Positions 26,477 to 36,106 of a stretch of 64,000 nt of DNA are shown piece by piece. How positions within the stretch are numbered: position 1 is the first letter of the stretch; every line of letters begins with the position of its first letter. Made by a program: the position numbers and the translations under genes. The DNA comes from Sphingomonas sp. Leaf22 (GTDB taxonomy: Bacteria; Pseudomonadota; Alphaproteobacteria; Sphingomonadales; Sphingomonadaceae): positions 1 through 64,000 of the forward strand of contig NZ_LMKP01000043.1 in assembly GCF_001421715.1 (NCBI RefSeq). Direction: 5' to 3'. The notes below the pieces were generated by a model. That model did not search any database, was not told where the DNA came from, and saw only the letters and a program-made list of their open reading frames with translations.

Positions 26477-27457
26477 ATGACCGTTCGTTCGTTTTCGCTA
26501 CGTGCCGCATCATTGCTCACGCTGGCGATGCTCTCCACCGCCGGGTCGGCACAGACACCGCGCCCCGCCCCGCCCACCGCATGGACATCGGCCCCGTTCG
26601 TCCCGTTGTGGACCGGTGCGCCGCCGGGCGGCGGGTTCAAAGCGGTCGCGGTGCCGGCGAACGATCCCGCGACCTTCCTGCGCAATATCGATCAACCGGG
26701 GCTGCGCCGCTTCACCCCTGCCCGGCCGAACGGCGCATCGGTGCTGGTCATTCCGGGCGGTGCCTATACGTTTCTGTCGATCGGCAACGAAGGCGTCGAC
26801 ATCGCCGGGCGGCTGACCGCGCTCGGCTATACCGTCTATGTCCTGACCTATCGCCTGCCGGGCGAGGGCTGGGCCGATCGTGCCGACGTGCCGTTGCAGG
26901 ATGCGCAGCGCGGGCTGCGCATGGTCCGTGCCGCCGCGACGAAGGACGGGCTGGACCCGCACAAGATCGCGGTCCTCGGCTTTTCGGCGGGCGGGCATCT
27001 GGCCGCGACACTGGAGACCGACTTCGCGCAAGCCGTTCATGCGCCGCGCGACGCCATCGACCGGATCGACGCACGGCCCGATGCCGCCGCGCTGATCTAT
27101 CCGGTGATCGCCGCCACCGAGCCCTTCACCCATGCCCAGTCCGCCGCGCAGCTGCTGGGCAAGAACCCCGATCCGGCAGCGATCGCGCGCCGATCCCCGG
27201 CGGAGCATGTGACGGCGACGACACCGCCCACGTTCCTGCTGCACGCGATGGACGACGGTGCGGTCGTGCCCGACAACAGCCTGTTGATGATGGCCGCGCT
27301 GCGCCGCGCCGGTCGCCCGGTCGAAGCGCATTTTGTGGCCGAAGGCGGGCACGGCTTCGGCGTCGGTCCCGCCGCCCTGCCCGCCGGCCATTGGGTCGAC
27401 CTGTTCGACCGGTGGCTGCAACGCAGCCTTGCCGAAACGTCCCGTCCGGCGGGTTGA
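26477..27457 (+). CDS. Exported alpha/beta hydrolase, carbohydrate-esterase-like
   Basis: A 326-residue serine hydrolase. A signal peptide ends near STAGSAQ (residues 20-26). The oxyanion block VIPGGAYTFL precedes the elbow GFSAGGH with Ser170; the later HAMDDGAVVPD and GGHGFGVG supply Asp and His. This layout matches the bacterial xylan/hemicellulose deacetylase-like esterases. The ATG at 26477 was preferred because AGGA lies eight bases upstream; 26468 is also in frame. It is divergent from the amidotransferase gene. Confidence 0.85.
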   Translation: MTVRSFSLRAASLLTLAMLSTAGSAQTPRPAPPTAWTSAPFVPLWTGAPPGGGFKAVAVPANDPATFLRNIDQPGLRRFTPARPNGASVLVIPGGAYTFLSIGNEGVDIAGRLTALGYTVYVLTYRLPGEGWADRADVPLQDAQRGLRMVRAAATKDGLDPHKIAVLGFSAGGHLAATLETDFAQAVHAPRDAIDRIDARPDAAALIYPVIAATEPFTHAQSAAQLLGKNPDPAAIARRSPAEHVTATTPPTFLLHAMDDGAVVPDNSLLMMAALRRAGRPVEAHFVAEGGHGFGVGPAALPAGHWVDLFDRWLQRSLAETSRPAG

Positions 27458-27547
27458 TCTGCCGGCTTGCCCGCGTTCCTGCGTCGCTTGTCGGTCATCG
27501 CGATCCGGCAGCAACCGGGTCCGGCGGGCGCAGGCGGCGGATGTCAA

Positions 27548-28900
27548 TCAGGCTGCGCGGCTGCTCCGGAAATCGCCATGGACCAACGTCCCGCCGCCAT
27601 GGCCGGCGTCCGACCGACCGGTGGATCGCGGCAGGTTGAAGCGCCCGACCTGACCGGCAAGCTGGTCGGCATGGTTGGCAAGCGTCCGTGCGGAGGCGGT
27701 CGCCTGTTCGACCATCGCCGCATTGCGCTGGGTCACGCCGTCCATTTCGGAAACGGCGGTATTGACCTGCTGCAGGCCGATCGCCTGATGTTCGGACGAT
27801 TCGGCGATCCCGTGGACCAGCGTGCTGACCTCACCGATCCGCTCCACGATCCGCCGCAACGCGTCGCCGGTTTCGTTGACCAGCGCGACGCCGGTGCTGA
27901 CCTGCTCGCTCGACGCGGTGATGCGGGTCTTCACGTCGTGCGCGGCATCGGCCGAACGCTGCGCCAGTGCGCGAACTTCGCTGGCGACGACCGCAAAGCC
28001 CTTGCCCGCATCGCCCGCGCGTGCCGCTTCGACCCCGGCGTTCAACGCCAGCAGGTTCGTCTGAAACGCGATGCCGTCGATCACGCTGATGATATCGCTG
28101 ATCTCGATCGACGCCCGTTCGATCGATCCCATGGCGTCGACCGCGCGATCGACCACCGTGCCGGACTGGTTCGCCTCGTCGCGCGCCTGACTGACGACCG
28201 CCTTGGCGCGTGCCGCGCCGCTTGCCGTCTGGCGGACGGTGCTGGTGATCTGCTCCATCGCTGCCGCGGTTTGCTCGAGGCTGGCCGCCTGCTGTTCGGT
28301 CCGTTGCGACAGCGCGTCGGAGGCGCGGCTGATGTCGAGCGCGCCTTCGTTGATGCTGTCGCTGGCGTCGGCAACCGCCTGCAACGCATCGGCAACGGCG
28401 GCCATCGCCCGGTTATAGTCGCGACGCAACTGATCGGCCTCGTCCGGAAATGCGGTGTCGATGCGATGGCTCAGGTCGTTGCCGGCCAGCCGGTCCAGCC
28501 CGGCACCGAGCGATGCGACCATCTGTTGCTGCGCCGCCGATGCCGCCCCTAGTCGAATGCCATTGTCGCGAAACGTCGCCATCGCCCGCGCCATGCGCCC
28601 GACGCAATCGCGATACTCCGAAAAGTTGATCGGTGCTGCGAATTCGCCCGCCGCCAGCGCCTCCATACGCACGACCGTCGTGACATAGGGATCGCAGATC
28701 AGCTTGCGCGCGATCAGCGTCGCCAGCACGATGGCAACGATGCTCGCCACCGCCGCAGCGACGAACGGCGTGGCAGGGTCGGTCGCCGGCGGCAACAGCA
28801 GCGCCGTTGCCAGCGGCAGCGATGCCAGCGCCGCATTCAGAATAGCGAGCGCCACGAACTTCACCCGTATGGGTGCGTCGGACTTGAACCAGTGGATCAC
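27548..28900 (-). CDS. Methyl-accepting chemotaxis protein
   Basis: A 450-residue chemoreceptor. Two membrane helices lie at about residues 13-55 with almost no periplasmic loop, so it probably senses an internal or membrane signal. A HAMP-like region leads into a long coiled coil with the conserved hairpin tip IDGIAFQTNLLALNAGVEAA, and a partner methylation helix MDGVTQRNAAMVEQATAS. The GTG at 28900 has a perfect AGGAGG six bases upstream; an ATG at 28951 lacks one. No che genes are near. Confidence 0.93.
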   Translation of the reverse strand: MIHWFKSDAPIRVKFVALAILNAALASLPLATALLLPPATDPATPFVAAAVASIVAIVLATLIARKLICDPYVTTVVRMEALAAGEFAAPINFSEYRDCVGRMARAMATFRDNGIRLGAASAAQQQMVASLGAGLDRLAGNDLSHRIDTAFPDEADQLRRDYNRAMAAVADALQAVADASDSINEGALDISRASDALSQRTEQQAASLEQTAAAMEQITSTVRQTASGAARAKAVVSQARDEANQSGTVVDRAVDAMGSIERASIEISDIISVIDGIAFQTNLLALNAGVEAARAGDAGKGFAVVASEVRALAQRSADAAHDVKTRITASSEQVSTGVALVNETGDALRRIVERIGEVSTLVHGIAESSEHQAIGLQQVNTAVSEMDGVTQRNAAMVEQATASARTLANHADQLAGQVGRFNLPRSTGRSDAGHGGGTLVHGDFRSSRAA

Positions 28901-29162
28901 GGGATCCTCCTGAAAATGCTTATGGGTGATGGCCGCCGTCCTGTGCTCCATTCACCAACGAAGAATTAATCCGACACCCTCGAAAAACCGCGCTTTCCTG
29001 CGGTTTTTCCCGAAGCTGCTGATATCGCATCATTTATACAATCGAATGTTTTTGATATCCGTACGTTGCGGACGATGTCGGCTGCGACCGTTCGCCGGAG
29101 CACGATGCACGCTCCCCGCGCTTATCGCCGACCGACAGCGTGCTGCAATCAGGAGCAAATCG

Positions 29163-29435
29163 ATGAACGACACGGGGCTGACGATCGACGCGACGACCTT
29201 CACCGACAATCCTGCGGAATATCAGGTCGAGTTTGCCGGGGACGTGGATGGCGAACCGCAGCTCTTCGGCGTCCGATACAGCGCACTCGAAGCGCTGGCC
29301 GGCCGGCCGGCGATCGACGATCCGTTGGCGGTCGCGGAGGAGCATCTGGACCTGCTGTCCGTCGCTGCCGGGAAAGCGCTGGCGCGTGGTCAGGCCATGG
29401 CACGGGTGACGATCGGGGAAGCCGACCTGCTGTGA
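29163..29435 (+). CDS. Small protein of unknown function, possibly DUF1488-like
   Basis: A 90-residue soluble protein preceded by AGGAG eight bases before the ATG. The pattern of a short beta sheet followed by a helix (EEHLDLLSVAAGKALARG) and a terminal MARVTIGEADL strand is reminiscent of DUF1488 proteins, but this is a weak resemblance from memory. It lies alone, divergent from the chemoreceptor and upstream of the GAF protein. Confidence 0.6.
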   Translation: MNDTGLTIDATTFTDNPAEYQVEFAGDVDGEPQLFGVRYSALEALAGRPAIDDPLAVAEEHLDLLSVAAGKALARGQAMARVTIGEADLL

Positions 29436-29712
29436 GCGAATCGCGCGGGAACCCAGCCGCATCACGGCCTCCCGATACTTGGCGATACTGAACTGGTATA
29501 CGAAAAATCGGATTTTGCGGCATATTCTGCTGATCGTAACTCGAATTTCGATCGATAAATTCGCATTTTACTTGCAGCTGTCTTGCCGCAATCGATACCA
29601 GTCGGCCCGAATTTACGTTTCGTTAACCAGTGTTCACCTATTTTAAGCATCAACCAAGGACGCCGGTTTGGTCCGGCAACGTACCGCGGACAGTATCGGG
29701 CGGAGGCAGCGA

Positions 29713-30249
29713 ATGGCATATCTTCCTACTGCGCAGGACGCTATCCGGGACTGGCCGCAGGCCGGCATGAACCGGTTGTATCGCGACGGCGATCGGGCCA
29801 TGCGCGACCTTGCCATCGATCGCAGCGGCGTGATGAAGCGGGTACGTGACCCTGAACTGGCGACGATCGTCGGCTTCACCGCGGCCGAGTATAAGGCAAC
29901 GATTGCCGGACTATCGATCGTGACCGGTCGGTGTCAGATCCTGCTGGGCGGCGTCGGCACCGATATCCACGAAGTTCCACTGGAAGATTCGTTCTGCGCG
30001 GTCACCGTCCAGCGCCCCGACGAACCACTGATCGTCCCCGATGCGACACGCGATCCGCGCTTTGCCCAGTTCCGTACCGTGACCGGACAGCCATTCGTGC
30101 GCTTCTATGCCGGCGTTCCCGTGCTCGATCGCAACGGTTTTGCGCTGGGGGCGCTGTGCATCGCCGACCGGACGCCGCGCACCGAGGCGTTCGACCCGAC
30201 CATGTTGCTGATCCGTGCGCACGAAATCGAGCGGCTGCTGCGTTCGTGA
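29713..30249 (+). CDS. GAF domain protein
   Basis: A 178-residue protein made almost entirely of one GAF domain. FTAAEYKATIAGLSIVTGRCQILLG begins the sheet and FCAVTVQRPDEPLIVPDATRDPRFAQF is the characteristic middle region; FYAGVPVLDRNGFALGALCIADRTPR ends it. No output domain is attached. GAF proteins of this type bind small ligands or act as free sensory modules. GGAGG lies seven bases before the ATG at 29713. The 277 bp upstream are AT-rich for this genome and contain no gene. Confidence 0.85.
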   Translation: MAYLPTAQDAIRDWPQAGMNRLYRDGDRAMRDLAIDRSGVMKRVRDPELATIVGFTAAEYKATIAGLSIVTGRCQILLGGVGTDIHEVPLEDSFCAVTVQRPDEPLIVPDATRDPRFAQFRTVTGQPFVRFYAGVPVLDRNGFALGALCIADRTPRTEAFDPTMLLIRAHEIERLLRS

Positions 30250-30337
30250 AGCACCCTGCCTGACGCGCGCTTTGTATCCTTGCGACGCGATCGTTTCCGG
30301 CTACGATCCCGACCATAATAAGTTGGGAGAGATGGAA

Positions 30338-31663
30338 ATGACCGCGCGCTTCGACCGCCGCACCCTGTTGGCCGGCGGCATCGTCGCCTCGACCGCAAGT
30401 GTCCTGCCGAACGGCGAAGTCTTTGCCCAGCGGCGCCGCATCTCGGCGAACGACAAGCTGCAGGTCGGACTGATCGGTTGCAAGGGGATGGGCTGGTCCA
30501 ATCTGAACGCGATGCTGAAGGGGTCGGACGTCGTGCCGGTCGCCTTGTGCGACGTCGACGCGCGGGTTTTGGCCGAACGCGGCGCGGAGTTGAAAAAGGC
30601 AACGGGCCGGGCACCACGGCTGTACGACGATTATCGCCGGATGCTCAACGACCGCTCGGTCGATGCGGTCATCATCGCCACCCCCGATCACTGGCACGCG
30701 CTGCAACTGACCGATGCGATGTCGGCCGGCAAGGATGCCTATTGCGAGAAGCCGCTGGGCAATTCGATCGCCGAGTGCCGGGCGATGGTCGCCGCCAAAC
30801 AGCGCCACAACCGCGTGGTACAGGTCGGTCAATGGCAGCGCAGCAACCAGCATTGGGCCGACGCCATCGCGCTGGTCCAGGGCGGCGGCATCGGCCGGGT
30901 GCGCAAGGTGAAGGCATGGGCCTATATGGGCTGGATGAAGCGGGTCGCGCCGCAGCCCGATCAGGCCACACCGGCAGGCGTCGATTACGACCGCTGGCTG
31001 GGGCCGGCACCGGCGCGGGCATTCAACCCCAATCGCTTTCATTTCAGCTGGCGCTGGTATTGGGATTATGCCGGCGGGCTGATGACCGATTGGGGCGTCC
31101 ATCTGATGGATATCGCATTGCTGGGCATGAAGGCGTCGGTGCCGAAATCGGTCAGCGCGCTGGGCGGTGCCTATGGCTATCCGGACTCGGCGATGGAGAC
31201 GCCCGACACACAGACCGCCATCTTCGATTTCGGCGACTATTCGGTCGAATGGGAACATGCGGTCGGCATCAGCCACGGCCCCTATGGCGGGCGCGATCAT
31301 GGCGTCGCATTCGTCGGAGAAACGGGCACGCTGGTCGTGGATCGCAGCCAGTGGCAGGTATTTCCGGAGGTCAGCGACGGCAAGCCGCTGACGCGCGAGG
31401 TACCGGTCACCCGATCGACCGACAACGGCATCGACCGCCATACCGCCGACTTCGTCGCTTGCGTCAAGGATCGCACGCGAACCCCCGCCTGCCCGATCGA
31501 ATCCGCCGCCAACACCGCGATCGTATGCCAGATGGGCAATATCGGCTGGCGGACGGGCCGGAAGGTCCATTGGGACGCGGCGACGGGTCAATTCACGGGC
31601 GACGCCGACGCCAATGCGCTGATCACCCCGCGCTACCGCGCACCCTATCGACTGCCGGTGTGA
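30338..31663 (+). CDS. Tat-exported Gfo/Idh/MocA family oxidoreductase
   Basis: A 441-residue NAD(P)-dependent sugar oxidoreductase fold. The N-terminus is a twin-arginine signal, DRRTLLAGGIVASTAS, so it is exported folded with its cofactor. GLIGCKGMG forms the Rossmann turn and CEKPLGNS holds the conserved Glu-Lys-Pro; HTADFVACVKDR is the late family block. GGGAGAG precedes ATG 30338; ATG 30332 is too close to it. Exported members include glucose-fructose oxidoreductase and glycosidase-like enzymes. It opens a cluster with a halogenase homologue and a DUF6445 protein. Confidence 0.9.
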   Translation: MTARFDRRTLLAGGIVASTASVLPNGEVFAQRRRISANDKLQVGLIGCKGMGWSNLNAMLKGSDVVPVALCDVDARVLAERGAELKKATGRAPRLYDDYRRMLNDRSVDAVIIATPDHWHALQLTDAMSAGKDAYCEKPLGNSIAECRAMVAAKQRHNRVVQVGQWQRSNQHWADAIALVQGGGIGRVRKVKAWAYMGWMKRVAPQPDQATPAGVDYDRWLGPAPARAFNPNRFHFSWRWYWDYAGGLMTDWGVHLMDIALLGMKASVPKSVSALGGAYGYPDSAMETPDTQTAIFDFGDYSVEWEHAVGISHGPYGGRDHGVAFVGETGTLVVDRSQWQVFPEVSDGKPLTREVPVTRSTDNGIDRHTADFVACVKDRTRTPACPIESAANTAIVCQMGNIGWRTGRKVHWDAATGQFTGDADANALITPRYRAPYRLPV

Positions 31664-31721
31664 GCGATCATCGTGGCAGGGCAGGCTTTTCCGGCAGGCG
31701 ACGCTGCGGTACGACATCGCC

Positions 31722-33227
31722 ATGGAAGCACGGGATCGAATCCGGCGGGTCGTCATCCTCGGCGGGGGCACCGCCGGATGGATGACGGCAGCGGCGCTGT
31801 CGCGCAGTTTCGGCCGCGCGGTGGACGTCACGCTGCTCGAATCCGAAGCGATCGGGACGGTCGGCGTCGGTGAGGCGACGATCCCGACCATCCACTGGTT
31901 CAACGAACTAATCGGTCTCGATGAACGGGAATTCCTGCGCGCCACCAAGGCGACGTTCAAGCTGGGCATCGAATTCGTTGACTGGACGGCACCGGGCCAC
32001 CGGTATTTCCATCCCTTCGGCCAATTCGGCGCGGCGTTGCCGGGCGTCGCCTTTCACCATCGCTGGCTGAAGGCGCGGGCGGACGGGATGGACGTGCCGT
32101 TGCCGGCGCTGTCGCTGGCGGCGCAGCTGGCAAGGCAGGGGCGCTTCGCCAAACCGGTCGGCGACGCGCGGTCGATCCTCTCGACGCTCGGCTATGCCTA
32201 TCATTTCGATGCCGGACTCTATGCCGCCTATCTGCGGCAAATGAGCGAGGCGGGCGGCGTCCGGCGGGTCGAAGGCAAGCTGCAGGCGGTCGATCGCGAC
32301 GGCGAGACCGGCTTCGTCACCGCGCTGACCACCGAACGCGGCGAGCGGATCGACGGCGATCTGTTCATCGATTGCTCGGGCTTCCGCGCGCTGCTGATCG
32401 GCGAAGCGATGGGTGAGCCGTTCGAGGACTGGTCGCACTGGCTTCCCTGTGACCGGGCCGTGGCGGTACCCTGCGCCCGGCTCCCCGCAACGACGCCCTA
32501 TACCCGATCGACCGCGCGGGCCGCCGGGTGGCAATGGCGCATCCCGCTGCAACACCGCACCGGCAACGGCTATGTCTTTGCGAGCCGCTATGTGTCGGAG
32601 GACGAAGCGACCGCGACGCTGATGGCCAATCTGGATGGCGAAGCGCTTGCCGAACCGCGACTGTTGCGCTTCACGGCGGGCACGCGGCGGCGGCCGTGGC
32701 GCGACAATGTCGTCGCGATCGGGTTGTCGTCGGGGTTTTTGGAACCGCTTGAATCGACCAGTATCCACCTGATCCAGAGCGGCATCACCAAGCTGCTGAC
32801 GCTGTTCCCTAACCGCGACTGCGATCCGGCACTGGCCGACCGGTTCAACGACGTGTTCACGCGCGACATGGACGGGATCAAGGACTTCCTGATCCTCCAT
32901 TATCATGCGACCAGTGGGCGCAGCGAACCGCTATGGCAACATTGCCGGACGATGGAATTGCCCGCCACGCTGGTCGCGCGCGAGACGCAATATCGCCGAT
33001 CGGGCCGGCTGATCCTCGACGGCGACGAACTGTTCCGGGACGCGAGCTGGCTGGCGGTGCTGAACGGTCAGGGCATCGTGGCGCAAGGGTATAACCCGCT
33101 GGCGGACGCGATCGATGCCGATGGCAACCGGGCGCAGGTGCGTCAGATCGCCGACGTCATCGCGCGCGCCGCACCGACCCTTCCCCTGCACGACGTCGCG
33201 CTCGCGCAGGCGATGGGCGCGACATGA
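31722..33227 (+). CDS. Flavin-dependent (tryptophan) halogenase family protein
   Basis: A 501-residue FAD protein. The dinucleotide motif GGGTAGW is at 14-20, WQWRIP at 270-275 is the halogenase WxWxIP signature, Lys80 (in ATFK) aligns with the catalytic lysine of PrnA-type halogenases, and Glu341 sits in FLEPLEST. All key positions are therefore present. Homologues are common next to TonB-dependent receptors in sphingomonads and caulobacters, where natural substrates are mostly unknown. The stop overlaps the DUF6445 gene (ATGA). Confidence 0.9.
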   Translation: MEARDRIRRVVILGGGTAGWMTAAALSRSFGRAVDVTLLESEAIGTVGVGEATIPTIHWFNELIGLDEREFLRATKATFKLGIEFVDWTAPGHRYFHPFGQFGAALPGVAFHHRWLKARADGMDVPLPALSLAAQLARQGRFAKPVGDARSILSTLGYAYHFDAGLYAAYLRQMSEAGGVRRVEGKLQAVDRDGETGFVTALTTERGERIDGDLFIDCSGFRALLIGEAMGEPFEDWSHWLPCDRAVAVPCARLPATTPYTRSTARAAGWQWRIPLQHRTGNGYVFASRYVSEDEATATLMANLDGEALAEPRLLRFTAGTRRRPWRDNVVAIGLSSGFLEPLESTSIHLIQSGITKLLTLFPNRDCDPALADRFNDVFTRDMDGIKDFLILHYHATSGRSEPLWQHCRTMELPATLVARETQYRRSGRLILDGDELFRDASWLAVLNGQGIVAQGYNPLADAIDADGNRAQVRQIADVIARAAPTLPLHDVALAQAMGAT

Positions 33228-33898
33228 CCGCACCCGACATCGTCGCACGACGGATCGGGGGGGAGCGACAGCCGATCGCGATCGTCGATCATTTCTATCC
33301 CGATCCGGACGGCCTGCGCGACTTCGCCAGCGCGGCACATTTCGAGCCGGCCCGACGGCAATATCCGGGGGTACGCGCGGACCTGCCGGACACGTATTTT
33401 CACGCGATCCGGCCAGCGTTGACGGGCGTGCTGACGCATGTCTTCGGTCATCGCGGCGGGGTTTCGCTACTCGACGCCAGTTTCTCGATGGTGACGAAGC
33501 CGCCCGAACGACTGACCGTAGAACAGCGGCTACCGCATTTCGACGCCATCGATCCGGCGCGGATCGCGCTGGTCCATTATCTGGGTGCGGAGAACAGCGG
33601 CGGCACCGCCTTCTATCGCCACCGCGCGACGGGGTATGAGACGGTCGATGCCGCGCGGGCACCCGCCTATCTGGCGGCGGTACAGGCCGAGGTGCGCGAG
33701 GAACCGCCCGCGCCCGCCTATATCGACGGGTCGACGGGGCGGTTCGAGCAGGTGTCGGCGGTCGATGCCCGGTTCAATCGTGCGGTGATCTATCGCAGCG
33801 CCCTGCTGCATAGCGGCGCGATCCCGGCCGGCGCGACGCTCAGCGACGATCCGGCGCGTGGGCGGTTGACGGTCACCGCGTTCCTGTTGCTTACTTGA
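33224..33898 (+). CDS. DUF6445 family protein
   Basis: A 224-residue protein of the family that accompanies halogenase homologues in TonB-receptor loci. Its core has the pattern RLPHFD...LVHYL...HSGAIP, which resembles the His-x-Asp...His arrangement of 2-oxoglutarate/Fe(II)-like double-stranded helices. Whether it binds iron is not known. It is coupled to the halogenase by an ATGA overlap. Its last eight bases overlap the end of the convergent glycosidase-like gene. Confidence 0.78.
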   Translation: MTAPDIVARRIGGERQPIAIVDHFYPDPDGLRDFASAAHFEPARRQYPGVRADLPDTYFHAIRPALTGVLTHVFGHRGGVSLLDASFSMVTKPPERLTVEQRLPHFDAIDPARIALVHYLGAENSGGTAFYRHRATGYETVDAARAPAYLAAVQAEVREEPPAPAYIDGSTGRFEQVSAVDARFNRAVIYRSALLHSGAIPAGATLSDDPARGRLTVTAFLLLT

Positions 33899-35936
33899 GC
33901 CCCCGCGGCGGCTTTACCGCCAAAAAGACGGTGCTCCACAGCTGGGCGGCGTTGGATTCGTCGACGTCCTGCTTGCCCGCACCGAATGCCACGACCTGAT
34001 ATCGGCCACCGCGATAAGCCCATGACCATAGTTCGGAGCTTTGCGTAGCGCGGGTGGCGCTGATCGCGCGCCACAGCGTCGCCTGTGCGCGGGTCAGTAC
34101 CGCGCGGATCGCGGCGGGCAGGTCGCGGCGGGCGAGCTGTCGCTCCAGACCGGCCGCGAACAGCGCCTGCTGCCACGACCACACGACCGCGCCGTGATAG
34201 GCGGCAGGGGTGAAGCGCGACTGCACCGTCGCATCGGTCTGCGCGGCGTTGGCGACCAGCATGCCGATATCGGTCATCAACCCGGCCGGGAACGGCCGCA
34301 TCGCGGCGGTGACATAGGTTTCGAGATCGGCGGGCGAAGGTTCGGCGAACATCAGCGCGAAGCCTTCGTCCGAGTTCACGATCGGGATTGGCCGGCCATT
34401 GTCGTCGAGCGCGATCGCGTGGAACACCATCGGGTCGGCCCCGATCGACGCCAGCGCCGGTGCAGCGGGGATGCCGAGCGTCCGGGCATAGGCATCGATA
34501 CGAGGCTTGGCTTGCGCGGCGGGGAGCGACACGCGGAACAGCGCCGGGGCGCGGGTCCGCCAGACGCCGGCCATCGCACCGGCGCGGGTCAGCGCGGTGC
34601 GATCCGCGGGCGTCAGATAGCGATCGAGCAGGCCGGCGCGTAGCAACCGGGCGGCGGATTCCAGCGCGGCGGGGACGAACACCGCGTTGACGTCATAGGC
34701 GTAGCGACCGCGACCCAGTCCCTCCTCGCTATCGCGCCATTGGCCGGTCAGACGGCCCTTCGGGATCGCTATCAGACTGGAAAAAGCGGGATTTTCGGCG
34801 AAGGGTTGGGCGGTGGTGATAAGGTGACGAAGGTTACGCACTAGCGCCATTCCCGCGGGGGCGGTGGTGCCGGGGATGCCTTCGCTCGCCAGCGGGCGGG
34901 CGAGAAATATCTTTGCCGCAGAAGGGCTTGCGTGGTCGAGGAGATAGGCGGCGGCGACGGGGGCGAGCATATAGTCGTCGTCGACCATCGCATAATCGAG
35001 CACGGCCGCATCGCCGCGCTCCCGAAGTTTACGCCGATCGACCACGGCGAATTCGCCGATCCCCTCTTCATGCGCGACATCGCCGCGCGCATCGAGCCGG
35101 GCAAGGACCGACCCCAACCCCGCCTCGATCGCCTGCGGCTGCAAGACCGGCATCAGCAGGCGCACCGACATCAGCGTATCGCGGCCGAAATAGGTCTGGA
35201 ACCGCCACGACCCCGCGAGGAATTTCTCACGATAGCTTAGGAATCGGAGCGCGTTACGGGCAGTGGGATCATCGGCGGCGCGTGCGTTCAGCAATTCGTC
35301 GCGGGCAAGGCCGGTCAACGGCTTCTCCCCGCTCGACGCCAAAATCTCCATGCGCAGCGGACGGCCGGGTTCGGCGACCAGCGCGCCGTTGCGGATCGCG
35401 CCGGACAGCAACCTTATCTGCAGTAGATAGCCCGGCTTGCCGTCGAGGCGCGGGCGGCTCCAGCGGATGGTGTTGCCGGTGACGACCGGATCGACCGCGA
35501 CTTCGGCCGGGAACCGACCGACCGACTGATAGTCGCGCAGGAAGCGGATCGACGACAATACCGCCTGCCTGATGCGCAGTTCGGGCGCGTCGATGCTGGC
35601 AAGCGTCAGCACCGCCGGTTGCGGCCCGGCGATGCCCGGCGCGGTGGTCGGGCGTGGCACCTGTTCGAGCCGCCACGTCGCCGCGCGCCCGACCGGTTCG
35701 AACCACAGGCCGACGCCGCTATTGCCCGCCGGAAACGCGACGAGGATGCGCGGATCGGTGCCGTTGCGCAGGAGCAGATGCGCCGCGACCGGCCCTTCGC
35801 GGACGAAGGCGTTGAGATTCTGTCCCTCGGTCAGCTGGAAGGCGAGTTCGGGAGTTTTCGCGGGGCGCTGTGCCGCCGCCAGTCCCGTTCCCGCCACCAT
35901 CGCGCCCGCCAGCATCCACCGCATCACGGTCTTCAT
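33891..35936 (-). CDS. Exported six-hairpin glycosidase-like protein, unassigned family
   Basis: A 681-residue protein with a signal peptide (MLAGAMVAGTGLAAAQ). An N-terminal beta-rich domain is followed from about residue 225 by a helical region; SWRFQTYFGRDTLMS (243-257) recalls the FGRDT segment of six-hairpin enzymes such as glycogen debranching glucosidases. Late acidic blocks EEGIGEFAVVD and QWRDSEEGLGRGRYAYD could supply catalytic carboxylates. I cannot place it in a numbered glycoside hydrolase family. Its position before a TonB-dependent receptor gene and near GH3 supports a role in glycan breakdown. Confidence 0.7.
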   Translation of the reverse strand: MKTVMRWMLAGAMVAGTGLAAAQRPAKTPELAFQLTEGQNLNAFVREGPVAAHLLLRNGTDPRILVAFPAGNSGVGLWFEPVGRAATWRLEQVPRPTTAPGIAGPQPAVLTLASIDAPELRIRQAVLSSIRFLRDYQSVGRFPAEVAVDPVVTGNTIRWSRPRLDGKPGYLLQIRLLSGAIRNGALVAEPGRPLRMEILASSGEKPLTGLARDELLNARAADDPTARNALRFLSYREKFLAGSWRFQTYFGRDTLMSVRLLMPVLQPQAIEAGLGSVLARLDARGDVAHEEGIGEFAVVDRRKLRERGDAAVLDYAMVDDDYMLAPVAAAYLLDHASPSAAKIFLARPLASEGIPGTTAPAGMALVRNLRHLITTAQPFAENPAFSSLIAIPKGRLTGQWRDSEEGLGRGRYAYDVNAVFVPAALESAARLLRAGLLDRYLTPADRTALTRAGAMAGVWRTRAPALFRVSLPAAQAKPRIDAYARTLGIPAAPALASIGADPMVFHAIALDDNGRPIPIVNSDEGFALMFAEPSPADLETYVTAAMRPFPAGLMTDIGMLVANAAQTDATVQSRFTPAAYHGAVVWSWQQALFAAGLERQLARRDLPAAIRAVLTRAQATLWRAISATRATQSSELWSWAYRGGRYQVVAFGAGKQDVDESNAAQLWSTVFLAVKPPRGLK

Positions 35937-35998
35937 CGCTTACTCTCTTCCGCGAAGAGCGGGGCTTCAGGAAGGCCCGCGTTATTTCGTACCTCACC

Positions 35999-36083
35999 GT
36001 ACCCCCGCGCAGGCGGGGGTCCAGAGCCAAGCAGAACGACGTCCGGTGCCCGTGACCCTGGCCCCCCGCCTGCGCGGGGGTAC
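35999..36083. repeat. 85-bp palindromic repeat, copy 2 of 2
   Basis: Arms 35999-36024 and 36058-36083 are inverted repeats with one mismatch. The element equals the one at 18459-18543 in length and arms but lies in the opposite orientation. It separates the TonB receptor gene from the glycosidase-like gene. Confidence 0.9.
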
Positions 36084-36106
36084 GGAAGGATGACCGGTTC
36101 CCCCCT

